A stretch of DNA of 64,000 bases. It comes from Diabrotica undecimpunctata. Its lineage: Eukaryota > Arthropoda > Insecta > Coleoptera > Chrysomelidae. Positions within the stretch are counted from its first letter, which is position 1. Each line of letters opens with the position of its first letter. The stretch spans positions 63,860,141 to 63,924,140 of the forward strand of contig NC_092809.1 of the NCBI RefSeq assembly GCF_040954645.1, given 5' to 3'. The notes below the pieces were generated by a model. That model was not told the DNA's origin and ran no database searches. It saw only the letters and a list, made by a program, of their open reading frames with translations. Below, one piece after another: positions 22,050 to 33,800 of this stretch. A program made the translations under genes and the position numbers.

Positions 22050-24310
22050 TAATTATTTCCACATAATTGGATGGTGAATAAATTCATTTATTTTTATTTC
22101 TTTCTTTCAATGGTGGTGTCCACACTATCGCACTCCATTTACGAGTGACCCTTATCTAAATATTTCTGTATAATTACCGTATCATTTGCGTTGCATAAAT
22201 GCTGAAGTACATCAGCCAATCTCACGTTGCGATTTTGTGCAGAACATCCATCGCTATAAAAAAATTTTAGTGTGTCCTTTTCTTGGGCATCTAACTCTTC
22301 ATTTAAAAAATCAATTATACAAGATGTAAAGGAGTTGGCATCTGTTTTGCCCTCTCCCTCATGACATACATAACAAACTACCTTATTATTTGTTAAATTA
22401 TAGATGGTAAAGTTATGACATGCTAGTATATGTTTAAAGTATACCTTGCCTGCTGGGACGACAGGGACAAGTTGGAGCACTTGTACATCCATCGTAAATA
22501 CGCACACTTTTCCTTCCAACGCATCTTCTTTATCCTTGATTTTTTTCTTTCTAGCGCGATCTTTTAGGCTAATGTGCAATTCATAATCTTCTTGCTGTAT
22601 ATTGTCCAGTTTATGTGAAAAACATAAATCACACTGTTCCTTCCTTGGATGATACAAATCAATTTTTGTGTTTTTCATTTCTTTTAAGAAAACATCATAT
22701 CCGACAGCAGATTGTGGTTCATAATTTTTGTATACGTCATACACTTCCTTATATGATTAAAAAGTTGTTTCCAAATAAAGTTTACTCGTTGATGAACGGC
22801 AGTAATGGGAGGGCATCTTTGGCAGTTATTTAAGGAATGCTTTAACTTTATTTTTGCGTTCAATATTGAGAGGTTTAATCTTGGTAGGAAAAGTATTAGT
22901 AGTTACTTTTTTTGAAAGGGCCTGCGTAGCGCAAGCGGTAGGATGCTTGCCTCGCAAGCCGGTGGTCCGGAGTTCGAATCCTACCGCCGGCAAGAACATC
23001 TAGACATTTTAAAAATGTCTATAGGCCCCAGGTCGACTCAGCCTGAATAAAAATGAGTACCTTGGGTAAAACCAGGGGTAATAATAGACGGTTGAAGCGT
23101 AGCACTGGCCATGTTACCTTCCTTGTATACTGTAGGCCCTAGATATAGCAGACTACCCTGCTATACTCCCAAAGCCGCGACAGCGGTATAAAACGGGAGA
23201 CTATTATTATAGTTACTTTTGAGATACCTGAATCACAACTAGTTTTTACCCAGTTTTGAACACTCCATTCACCCAATCTTAATTTGGAGAAAAACATTTT
23301 CTTGCACAATAAAATAAACTTAAATTACGCCCTGATTTATTTTGTGTTCTTTTTTGCATTGTTGGCTGTTTATTAACTAGCGTACATACAAATATCTTTC
23401 GTTGATGCCAATCCATCTTAGACCAAAACCCATCAAAAATCTTTCTTCGTTGCTCATCAGTTATCATTGAACATTTCCTTTTTTCTTTTGCTGCTAAACA
23501 CTTTGCTAAAATACATCTTGGTTTCATTTCCCGGAAGTTTCTCTTTATGGTAACTATAGATCCATCTTTCTCTTTTTTTTGCTCTATATTATTTACCACG
23601 CATTCTTAAACATTTTTGTTCATTTCTTTCTCAAGTAAAAGAATCTGCTTTGCCGTTTTTGCTATGCCTTTTGTTCTCATTTTTTTCTTCTCGGACAGAG
23701 TCTACTTCTTTGGGCGTCGCTTAAATTTTTTTGCGTCCGGCGACATTTACAGCTTCATCTTCAGAATCCGACGAAGTATTTGGATGATAACTTGACTCTG
23801 ATTCTTCGAAAGGTTCGTCAAATTTAATATCGGTGTAATAGTGTAGATTTTCCGCAGCTTCACTGATATTTTCTATATTCAAAGTTAGATCCCTACTTCT
23901 CCACCTCAGTACTTCCCTTCACATCAACATTCATACCATTATCTTCTATATTAATACTAGCCAGGCATCTGCTTTGGTTGTCATTTTTAAATGAGATCCT
24001 GTTTGAATAGCAGTACTGTAGTAGTACTCTAGAGTTCAAAATAATACAGGAATGTACTTTAATGTTTTGTGAACAGAGTGATGAAGAAGAAATGTGCTGG
24101 AAACTGGAGGATTCTTCCCAAAAGGTCTCATAAACTTGTTCAAAGCCTGTATTTGCTTATTTCCAATCTTCTTTATGGCGGCTCTTAAGTTCTGCGACTT
24201 CCTCTTTAGAACGTGAATTTTGATTGGGAGTACTTTTATTCTGATCAATATCAGAATTCGCTTTTAGACTTTCTAGTGCTGATTTGACCATTCTCGAAGC
24301 CCTCTTACCT
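22050..24310 (-). pseudogene. putative transposase, YSDGCSAQN subfamily, split by a SINE
   Basis: On the - strand an N-terminal basic/Cys segment at 23599-23279 (CSMITDEQRRKIFDGFW) matches the start of the family also seen at 20490-21520. The SINE at 22911-23209 interrupts it. Across that break the reading resumes with PSHYCRSSTSK-YLE (about 22820-22770), YDVYKNYEP, LYHPRKEQCDLC (22650-22610), FTMDVQ (about 22490), FYSDGCSAQNRN (about 22255) and KYLDKGHS. There is then a stop where Gln is usual, and then MECDSVDTTIERK (to about 22090). The acidic/basic upstream region runs to about 24300, where a polypyrimidine-AG acceptor precedes it (24309). Several frameshifts make it a pseudogene. The order FDL/MDV...YSD...ECDS suggests a DDE-type enzyme. 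Confidence 0.55.
22911..23209 (+). mobile_element. tRNA-derived SINE with target-site duplication
   Basis: It starts with a tRNA-like head containing an RNA polymerase III A box (TAGCGCAAGCGG, 22927-22938) and B box (AGTTCGAATCC, 22971-22981). It continues with a tRNA-unrelated body and ends in a short ATT repeat. An 11-base direct repeat, tagttactttt, flanks it exactly (22900-22910 and 23210-23220). The head does not fold into a proper anticodon arm, so it is not a working tRNA gene. It sits inside the coding region of the putative transposase on the opposite strand. Confidence 0.9.
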
Positions 24311-26284
24311 AAAAATAAAACAAAACAAAAAACACTTATTTTGTTTCCAAAGAAACCTCGTAAATCAATATTGTAAATACTTGATTATATTTTGGTAGGT
24401 AACAAAACCTCGTATCACAACTTTTTTCACTTAAAAATTCACAAAAATTACCAACTGACAAGTTTTTGCTTTTCCTTAATTGATTTATATAATTTTTTTC
24501 AGTTGATCAATTGAAATATAAGTTATGTTTATTTTGAACGTAAAACAATGCATCTACGTATTATTAAAACAAAGTAATAAGATGGTTTCACTTACCATAG
24601 TTTCTGATAAACAGTTATAATTCTTGTAAACCTATATAACTGCACAACAATGTTCAGTATTTAACAATTTTTCAGACACGTGTTGACTTACGTGGTTTCG
24701 TGTACAACATGTGAGATACAAGGTTTCTGAATTCGAGTGACGGAGGTACAATTTCATGCTTTGTAATAAGAGGTTTCTCAATCGATGCAGCTAATGTCCT
24801 AATATAGGCCAGAAAAAAAACGCAAAACCATCGAAAATTGAGATACGGTGTTTTGATATCTTAGCGACGATATGTAACAAAATTTTACAAAAACTTCATG
24901 AATGTCAATGTAATATTTCTGTTTTTTTTTGTTAAAAAACGACCTTCAATAGAAGTTAACCTACACATTCAAACAAATGCACATTATTTTAGAATATCCA
25001 TAATAATAATATCATTAAAATTTCCATTTCTTTCAAAGAAATTAGGTGTTTTCTTTTTTATGTAAACATTAAAAATACAGATATGTTATTTTTGTAAATA
25101 GTTCTTCATATTTAGATCATGTTACTTGCTGTTAGGTTGTATACTGTATATTAAAAAATATATAGTGTTGCTTCGTAAGCCTGTTATTTTTTCCTTCTTA
25201 GATGATTTGAACGCCTACATAGGTATATAATTTTTAAATGGTACATAACATAATAAAATATGTGTGAGACCACTGACTTTCAAGTTGTCTTTTATAAAAT
25301 TTTTGGTCTTAATTTTGCTTTTGTCCAGGCTTTCTTTACTGCTTTCTTGCCCAGGGTCTTCTAAGCGTATTTTTAAATATTTTCTTAAATTCCTTTACGT
25401 ATCATTTAGATAAAAAAAACTTGATAACAAACAATAAAAATCTTAGTTTTTAACTTTTAGAAACCGTTTAATCATTACCCAATATTAGTTATTGATTTAA
25501 TTAGATAGACAACGTTAAATTTAATGCTTCTATAGATATATGAATCAATATTATCACACCTTATGAAGCTTATAAAAGTGATGACAACGGTAAATTATGA
25601 AGGTATTAGAGTGTCAACTAAGTTAATAACACCAAATCGTGGTACATAAATTAATTTAGAGGCAATTCGCAAGATGCCATTATTACCGATCTCTCAAAAT
25701 AATTAAAATTAAGTTCATTAATATGATGCAGGTAAACTTTATTTATTACTTTTGTTTATTAATAAAGCTATAAGTAATATCAATATTGTTCGTATAGCCT
25801 GATATTGAATTTTAAAAACAATTACACTTTTATATTTACCTATGCTTTTACTTTTTAAAAGCTAAAAAAGAAAGCCTAATTTATTGTGATTTATGAGCAG
25901 AAGCATATACTTCGGGTAACGAAAACTTTATTGCTAATGGATTTTCTACAGAAAAATCAAAGATTCTACTCAATGAAGAAAAATGTGTAGCATACCCATC
26001 AGCAGAATGTAGCAGGCTTGGGTTACCAATACTAAAAGAAGCAGTCAACAACAGGCATATACCAACAATAACGGATTAAAAAACTACACATCGTCTTTAA
26101 TCATACATAATAAACATGCGACACATTAATTAACACAAAATCCATGAACGCTCACGCACAAAGTCACTTGATTTATTTGTTTTTTTCACAGTCTCCTTAT
26201 ATAAAATGTAGCTGTTTACTATTGCTGCGCGTAAAAGGTAGTAAAATATTTTAACCCATCAATATTGTAATTTCTATGCGGTGG
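24311..26284. other. no gene recognised
   Basis: A+T-rich. Near 24590 a good splice donor on the - strand (TATG|GTAAGT) lies upstream of the acceptor at 24309 and could mark a 5' exon of the putative transposase. The rest, 24620-26284, shows no supported feature. Confidence 0.4.
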
Positions 26285-26821
26285 AGTAGTTACCATGACA
26301 CAATACCATGACCTAAGTCAATAGTCAGCTATTACCTGAGGTCATGGTATTTGATCCCTATTTCCGGTTTTGTTTGTTCTCAAAACCTGAGGTTTTCCTA
26401 GAAAATTATGTAGATTGCTAACAACACTAAAACATTTTACACTTCCATCTTTCCACTTATACACACATATTTCCCCAGAACTAACCAAATCTGACTGATT
26501 TTGGGATAGCTCTTTTTCAACACATTATATTTGTTTAGGAAAATATTTTTTTGTTTGCCTTACAGTGCCAGAAACAAAAGTATTCTTTTTCAGTACTTTC
26601 TGCGTTATTGGTATTGTGATGAAAAAATTATCAAAGTTACGCAATAACCACAATTTTGATATTTCGACGTAAGTTCTAAAACAACACGTTCCCTTAACAT
26701 ATCGGACGTTAATTTAGTGGCTTTTCCTTAATATATTTGCATGCCAATGCCTAAATTTTACAGCCTCTTTTTATTGTTTTCATTGGCATGTACATGTACT
26801 TTAGTGATGCACGCTCTTTAA
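26285..26821 (-). pseudogene. older piggyBac-like transposase, C-terminal half (element A)
   Basis: On the - strand, directly from the TTAA at 26818-26821, the reading is FKERASLKYMYMPMKTIKRG, then a FF-N-shaped block, AESTEKEYFCFWHCKANKK and PQVIADY-like segments. These match the middle and end of piggyBac transposases. They continue exactly where the N-terminal half at 28844-29814 breaks off. Stops and frameshifts are frequent. Confidence 0.75.
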
Positions 26822-28839
26822 CCCTGGTACATAACACTTATTTTTTAAGGCGTGAACTTCACACTCGGGTCTCAGAAACCCAAAGCTGTTTTTTAGCAAA
26901 AAACAGAAAATGTGAATATTTGATGGATTTGGGAGAATATCTAATCTTAGTAGAATGTGTAAAAAAAAATTTAACCATGGTGTGGTATTTCACAAAGAGA
27001 TATATTTGTTGAAATTCAAAAATAACATAAAATAATATTTAAACATAAAACATTGTTATTAAAACAAATAAACATTAAATTGAAATTATCATCTACAAAA
27101 TATACCTGTATAACTATCCTTGTAACAAAAAAATAAACTCTTTTGGTAATATGTCTTAGTTATTCTTAGCCAGGTCTTCAGTTTCTTGGATCTTGATGTT
27201 CGCATTTACAGCATAGCTGGGCTCCATGTTCCATGCAATATGGTCTGCGACACTCAGAACACGCAAAACTGGTTTTTCTATCTTTTCCTTTTGCACAAAA
27301 GCAGCATCTAACTTTTTTTGTTAAATGAACATCATGTTGTGGTGGGGGACTTCAATTCCCAGAATTTCAGAAATTCTTTACAGCAGTGTTTTTTGTAAAG
27401 TAGCCACGGTCGATCGTTCTTGTAAACATGGTTCAATTAGACTCATTCCTAACTGCTTTAGAAAAGATTTTCGATTATTGTTTCTACTTTCCTTCCAGTG
27501 GGGATTTGAGAGAGAAAACAAAACCATTGCATTTATTCCACTAGCATCAAGTTTATTGAAAAAAAACTCGTAGCGGCCAACGTCTGGTCTTCCGTGAGGT
27601 AGTGTAAGAATGGCAGAGCTGATCAAATGTATCTGTTCCTCCCTTCGTTTAATTATACGAATTTATAATATTAAGCTTACCCGTAATGGCATTAAGAGAG
27701 TCATCAGAAGGCAATGGTGGCAGCAAAAGAACAATTTTGTTTTGTTTAGGAGTATATGAAGTTTATGAGTTTTATTTCTATCAAAAGCAAATAGCGATGT
27801 ACCTACTTCTTTTTTTTCTTGAGAAATGTAGCAGGTATCTCTCTCTTATTTTTTCTCAAAGTACCTAGGAGAGTTAATTGATACTGTTCTAACATTTGTT
27901 CAGCTAAGAAAATTGACGTAAACTAATTATGAACAGTGAGGTTTCGGTTAGTTCCATGTATTGGTTGTGAAAGTTTTCGAACATAATAAGCCGGTACTGA
28001 TTCATTGTTTTCTGTGGTTACTCTTCCAACGTATGGAATTGCATTGAGCCTATAATATGTTTTTGAATCATCTAGCATCATTATTTTTATTCCACACTTA
28101 TCAGGCTTACTAGCCATATAAATTCGAAATGGACATTTTCCTCTATATCCTACAAGCTGTTCATCTACAGTACAATATTCGTATGGTGTATAGTACGATT
28201 TACAGTTATTCACAAAAATGTCGAATAATTCTCGTATAGGTGCAAATTTATCCACTAATTTTCTTTCTGCTCTACTGTCCTTACTATCAAACCTCAGATA
28301 TAAGGCTATAAATTGGAATCGCTGCTGTGACATCGTCGTCCGAAATATTCCATTTCCAAATTTTACTGACCAAAGTTCATCTAAGTTACAGTTAGATACT
28401 CGTAATGCACCTGCTAAAAATAACAGCCCAATGAAAGCCTTCACTTCTGTGCTAGTTACTAGTCTTGTGTAACTCTGCTGTTTAATATCATTGCATTTAC
28501 GAATGATTTCTTCATTTGAGTGCAAAACTGTTAGTTGATGCCTTTACTCGACTATTTTCTCTACTAGTTGACGCCATTATACTAAAATAAATAAAAATAA
28601 GTTGAAACAAAATTATTACCGTAAACATCACCCTTGGGTCCGGGGTACCCATGCTTATACTTCTGGAAATATCTTACCTCGTTGTTTCACTAAAATGTAG
28701 CGGATGACCCGTATTCTAACTCGGCTTACGACAGACTGAATTTACATAAAGTGACGACACACATAAACCACTCATGCACATGTCACATTGCAATGAATGA
28801 CTCTCTGGGTTTCTGAAACCCAACAGTGCAGTTCCAGGG
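26822..28839 (-). mobile_element. piggyBac-like element B, nested in element A, inactive
   Basis: Both ends carry CCCTGG (CCCTGG-TACAT at 26822; TTCCAGGG at 28832-28839) and both are flanked by TTAA (26818-26821 and 28840-28843), the piggyBac signature. The - strand frame 28525-27923 holds the DDE core: an E-KAFIGLLFLAGALR block, YCTVDEQLVGYRG (first Asp), and KIMMLDDSKTYY (second Asp). In the block that is usually TTDNWFTS this copy reads VHN-stop-FTS, so the third catalytic Asp and the Trp are lost. The C-terminal cysteine-rich domain (RCCFCAKGKDRK, CSECRRPYCMEH) is at about 27330-27220. The N-terminal acidic region is largely deleted. Confidence 0.88.
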
Positions 28840-28843
28840 TTAA

Positions 28844-29817
28844 AAGTACATATACTATACTATAGGTAGGTGTTTATATGGCGTAAAATTATTTTGAAAG
28901 GTATCTAAGAAACGGTTTATGAGTAATCTAAGTTTGTACGATGCCAATCAAACCCTTTAATTTTCGGTAGGGGAATATTTTCATTATTGTTTAAACGCAA
29001 AAATCTCAAGACTCAGGAACCTTTTTAATGTAAATACTTTAGTCATACGTTCAACATGAAAGTTTTTACTGCTAGAGCAGTATGTTCTTATTGTTGGAAG
29101 GCTGTGGAACCACATGACTATAAGAATACCCAAAAAAGCGTTGAGTTCTTCCATATCCATAAAAAGTTGCGAATTCTTCTGGCCAGCGTAGAAGTTCGAT
29201 TCTTTGAAAATAGTTTGACAGATACTCCCACTAAACAAAACTCTGAAGAAGTCGATTAGCTTACTTGAATTAATGTCAAAATTGATGGTTACAGATTCAG
29301 TAAAATCAAATGATTCGAAAAGGAGATTGGGGACGTTTTTCTTGGACCACACAAAAGATTGATTTGAAGGAGCAAGAGCTTGTTCTTCTTTCTCGTCTTT
29401 ATCGCCAGGAGTTAATAAACTTCTGGCTTGAGGTAATGTTAACAGTTGTTCATCCTCGTCTTCTTCATCAGAAAAAGTGTTTAAGCCAACTTGTTGTGTT
29501 TAAAAGCAAATCCATCATCTGGATTAAAGTCGATCCGAATCATCAAAATCTTCCGTTAGAATTTTTTCTCTTTCTTGTAAGAGTACATTGGCACACCCCT
29601 TTCAAGTACTGTTATGAAGCACTGGGACATGTCGGCTGGGTGTCCATACTAGTACTCGAGGATTGTGACGAAATTTTGGAAATTGAGCTTTTCTTAGTGA
29701 AATTGTCGTTCGCATCCTCATCGCCATCGAATTCGGAAAGACAATACTCTTCATCGCTTAGATGGTCCGCTCTATACTAGAGTTTAGCTTCTGTAAGCAG
29801 TCGGTTTTGGGACATTT
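28844..29817 (-). pseudogene. older piggyBac-like transposase, N-terminal half (element A)
   Basis: From a Met near 29814 the - strand encodes an acidic N-terminus (SDEEYCLSEFDGDEDAND, DEEDEDEQ). The frame at 29352-28984 follows with WSKKNVPNLLFESF and NAFLGILIVMWFHSLP. Beyond it lie decayed NFTPYKHLP-like remains that reach the TTAA at 28840. This is the front half of a piggyBac transposase whose rear half is at 26285-26821; element B separates them. Confidence 0.75.
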
Positions 29818-30234
29818 AAAAAAACACAAATAATGTATTGGAAAAATTGTAATAAAAAACAGGCCTCATAAATAATTTAAAATCTTATAGAACCTTGTCT
29901 AGCAAATAAATACTAAACTTTGTTTTAATGTATCCTTAAAAATTTTAGTATTGTGCGTAAACAGCGATCTCAAAATTTTTGTTGGTTTAGTATGTGAAAA
30001 AATAAACTTTTATTTGGTACAATTCTTAAAATGATTAAAAATATTTTTCCAAAGGGCTAATGTCAGACAACATGATTTTTATAGAAATTTGTTGCCACAA
30101 TATTGTTTAATAACTGACATAAATTTCAAAACTAAGAAATAAAAATTGTTTGTACTTTGGGATAAATAAAAACAAAAAATTTTGGGTTTAGAATTCTTAT
30201 AAAACATATTTATTCCTGCAATAAATATTCCGAT
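29818..30234. other. no gene recognised
   Basis: A+T-rich sequence without a supported feature. Confidence 0.4.
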
Positions 30235-30570
30235 GCTTTTAAAGAATTATCTGCTAATTAGAAATAATAAAAAAAGTACACTTGACACTTACCTTCAATT
30301 TTTGTCCAAGTATTTTATTCCAAATGATACGTGTTCAAAAACAAACAAAAATAAAATTGAACGATTTTTTAAAAAGACTGTTCCAGAAAGATGGTCTGGT
30401 AGCTTATTATACCAGTTTTGTGAAAAGTACGTGGTTGCCACGCCGCATATAGGTTTTCGGTATTTATACGTACCATCATGCATTCAGTGTATCGACTGCG
30501 CCTACAAGGATTGTTTTCACCACAACTCTGATGACAAAATAAGCCGTAATGGCTTGTGGTATATATAGCT
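30235..30570 (-). pseudogene. C-terminal tail of a CR1-like LINE, tentative
   Basis: The - strand frame 30483-30295 reads KYRKPICGVATTYFSQNWYNKLPDHL..., which resembles the end of CR1/L2-type pol (R-YSF---G---YNKLP--I followed by FK--L). It is short and has no RT core next to it. Confidence 0.35.
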
Positions 30571-30643
30571 ACCTGAGAGCGATAGTGGGTTAAATTGTTA
30601 GAATTCCAATATGTAATTGTTTCAGCATTCTAAAGGTTGTACT

Positions 30644-30710
30644 TTACCGGTAATCTGATGATGACCAGAAAACTATAGTGGTCGAAACTGGTCGTCGCTT
30701 ACTAAATCAA
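30644..30710 (+). ncRNA. hammerhead-ribozyme-like motif
   Basis: CTGATGA (30655-30661) is followed by a hairpin (GACCA 30663-30667 pairs with TGGTC 30679-30683) and directly by GAAA (30684-30687). A minimal stem III follows (A30687-T30695, C30688-G30694, five-base loop) and a GTC cleavage triplet ends at 30696. The bases GTAA (30650-30653) can pair with TTAC (30699-30702) as stem I. The core and its spacing fit a minimal hammerhead of the kind described in Penelope-like retroelements. No Penelope coding sequence is visible nearby, and the stems are short enough that chance is possible. Confidence 0.4.
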
Positions 30711-30823
30711 TAGATTTTGAGTAAGTCTGTCATTTATTTTTGCTACCTAGTTTGAAATGGACTCACACGATTAACCAATTCAATATTTTTTTTTATTTAA
30801 AAAAATATACCCGCATCAACCAC

Positions 30824-33800
30824 TAAGGGTTATTAGAGGGGGACATACACAAACAGTAAGATACATATTGTTACATAAAAAAAATTTTTTTTTACAATCT
30901 GGTTTAAGTTTAGTCATTTTAAGATAACTTAATAAAGACTGTAATTTTGACGTTAGTATACTTTTTAAATTGTCACTAAGGGCACACGCGATTCTTTCAT
31001 TCTGGTACACTGGACACTCGACAATTATATGTTTCACTGACAACTGAGTGTTGCACTTGGTACACATCGGAGCAGCCTCCTGGTTGAAGATAATATGGTT
31101 GTGGATAAGGAAAGTATGTCCTATTCGGAGTCGGTTGATGATCACTTGGTCTTTTCTATTACTTGGTAACATAAGTTTGGTTCCTACTTGACTAAGAGAT
31201 TCTTTGAGTTTGTTGGCAGTGTGATCCCAAGTAGTTTGTCACGCTCTGTACATGTAGGCTTTGATATTTACTTTGTGATCGGTCCAAGGCATTTGATTTA
31301 TGATAGCAATACTTGGGTTGGTTGTTGCATTGCTTGCCAGAGAGTCCACTTCCTCATTACCACTTATTCCCATATGGAAAGGTACCCAGATGAAGGAGAT
31401 ATATTTTTGTTGAGTCTGTAGATAAGCTAACTCTTTTTTGATCTTGAGAAGTATGGCGTGAGTTATATATAGCTGTTTTATTCCAAGTAATAAGCTCATT
31501 GAATCGGTGATGATAACAAATTTTCTTTCATTGATAAAACCACATTTTTTCATGGCCTGGTGAATTGCCGCAGTATACATACAACAATGTGTTGTGATTC
31601 GTATGGCAGACTTGACGTTTTCGTATATGTAGGCTGCAGCATGTTCTTTATCACATTTGGAAGCATCCGTGAAGATTTGATGGGTTGTTGGGTATTTGGA
31701 TATTACATTTTTATAAGCTGTATATGCCGTATAAGGAAAGGATGTGTGGAATGTTTCGGGAGTTCTTTTCCAGACGTGTCTATTTTTGGAGGTTTGATCA
31801 TCCAAGGAGGAAAATTTACATAAATAGGCATAGGAAGACTGAACTGTTCTAAATTAAGACCAATACATTTTATTCGCTTAAGAAATGGTTGTTTTTTTAT
31901 TGCAATGTTTCTGTAAATATCAGACAATATATTTGTTCTGAAAAGTGTTGTTAAGTAGGTTATGTCGCTGTTGTTTGCTGAAATTCTGGCAACGTAATTT
32001 AGTGATAGGAGTTGCCTTTGTTGGCTTAAGGGCAGTTCATTAGCCAGACCTTGTAAGCTACTTACTGGAGTAGTTCTTGTGGCAACTAAAACTAATCTCA
32101 AGTACATATTTTGAATGTAGTCAAGTTTTTTTAAAGATGTTTTGTTAGCAGTATCGTAGCATAAACAGCTTTAGTCTAGTTTACTTCGTATTAGTGATCT
32201 GTATAGAGTAAGTAAGGTTGTTGTATCTGCCCCCAAGAGGTATTTGATATCATTTTTAGTAGATTAATTCTGGATTGGCAAGAAAGTTGCAGATTGGTTA
32301 TGTGGCTTTCCCAGTTTAAGTTATGTTCAAAAGAAAGTCCTAAGAAATTTATTTCTTCTGCGTATTTTAAGACAACTCCATTTGGTGTTAATTAGGTGGT
32401 GTTAGGATAATTTTTTCTTTTGATAAAAATTAAATAACGTGTCATTTCACTACAGAATATAAAACCTGTGGTTTGCGACCAGCTTTCAATTGTGTGTAAG
32501 GTAGTTTGCAGTACATGTGTTCCCAGAGTTACATTGTTACGTTTTGAAGTACTCGTTTAGAAGATGTAAATCCATTGGTTCTAACTTGAAAAGATCGTGT
32601 TTCTAGAATATTTTTAATAAAGGACAACATATGCCCTTGAACATCCCATTCTTGAAGTGTTTTTAATATAAAATGTCTCCATGTTGTGTCAAGTTTTTGG
32701 TTATGCAAAAAGGATTCATGTATACTAAACTTGATTCAAGTATTATTAGATTGTCTGTTCTGGATCTACTCGTACGAAATCTACTTTGTCAGATACTTAT
32801 TAGGTTATTATTTTCAAGGTGCCATTTAAGACGATAATTAAGGATTTTTTCTTGTAGGTACAATACGTAAGTGATATTGGACGATAGGAATTTGGATTGT
32901 CTTTTGGTTTATTATATATAAAAATTGGAATTATATTAGCCATACCTCGGAAGTATTTTGTCCCTTTTATTCTGCGGACTTTGTTCCATATGTTGCCTAA
33001 GGGAGTGGAAGGATTTATTAAAGAAATGTACTTTTTCCAACTTTCTCGTTTTGCTTTTTTGATTAATTGTCTGCTTTGAGCTCTGAGATGTTTAAACCTT
33101 AAAAGGTTTTCGATAGTTTTATGTTTCTTGTAAACGAAAAGCGTGTTTTGACAAAGTGAGAGCTTGTGCAATTTCATTATTCCACCAAGGAACTGGCTGC
33201 CTTTGAGTCATTTTGTTTTTCCCGCTGCGATTATCGCTGCAGAAATAATAATGTCATTAAATATTTCAAGATTTTAGTTTGCGTTATTGGTTAAATTAGA
33301 TTTGTTTGATTGTTCTTCTATCAGTGTTCGATATAAATCCCAGTCAATAACTTTATTTTTCATATCTGGTGAATTGAAAAGGTTGAATTATCATTAGTGT
33401 TTATGGTTATCGTGATAGGAAAATGATCACAATCATATAAATACCCCAATGTGTTCCAGTATAAATAAAGGAGCTAGCGACGGACTGCATAAAGAGAGAT
33501 CTATGGCAGAAAATGTACCATTGTATGATTTGAACCTATAGAGCTTTTCACGTTAAGAAAATAACATTAGGCTTATGGAGATCAGTGTTGCCAAAACTCT
33601 CAGGCATGCGGTTTACTAGATTGTCGATATATTTTTCGAATTTACATTTTCTATTAACATTTAACTGTAAAGTCAGAATAACAACTAAAGAACCACAAAG
33701 CCTTATTATCATTATGTAATGTAGTCTCAGAGAATGACATAAAATCGCTGACATACGCACACCGTATTATTTTAAGTTGCAATTAGTAATTAGATATACG

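Noticed and set aside
22919..22992. A functional tRNA gene
   Set aside because: Pol III boxes are present but the anticodon arm does not fold properly, and the sequence continues into a SINE body with target-site duplications.
26300..26360. Inverted repeat ATACCATGACCT / AGGTCATGGTAT as a regulatory hairpin
   Set aside because: It lies in decayed piggyBac A coding sequence (around the PQVIADY block) and is imperfect; chance is the simpler explanation.
30233..30568. + strand frame of 111 codons as a gene
   Set aside because: It has no recognisable motif, and the opposite strand resembles a CR1-like C-terminus.
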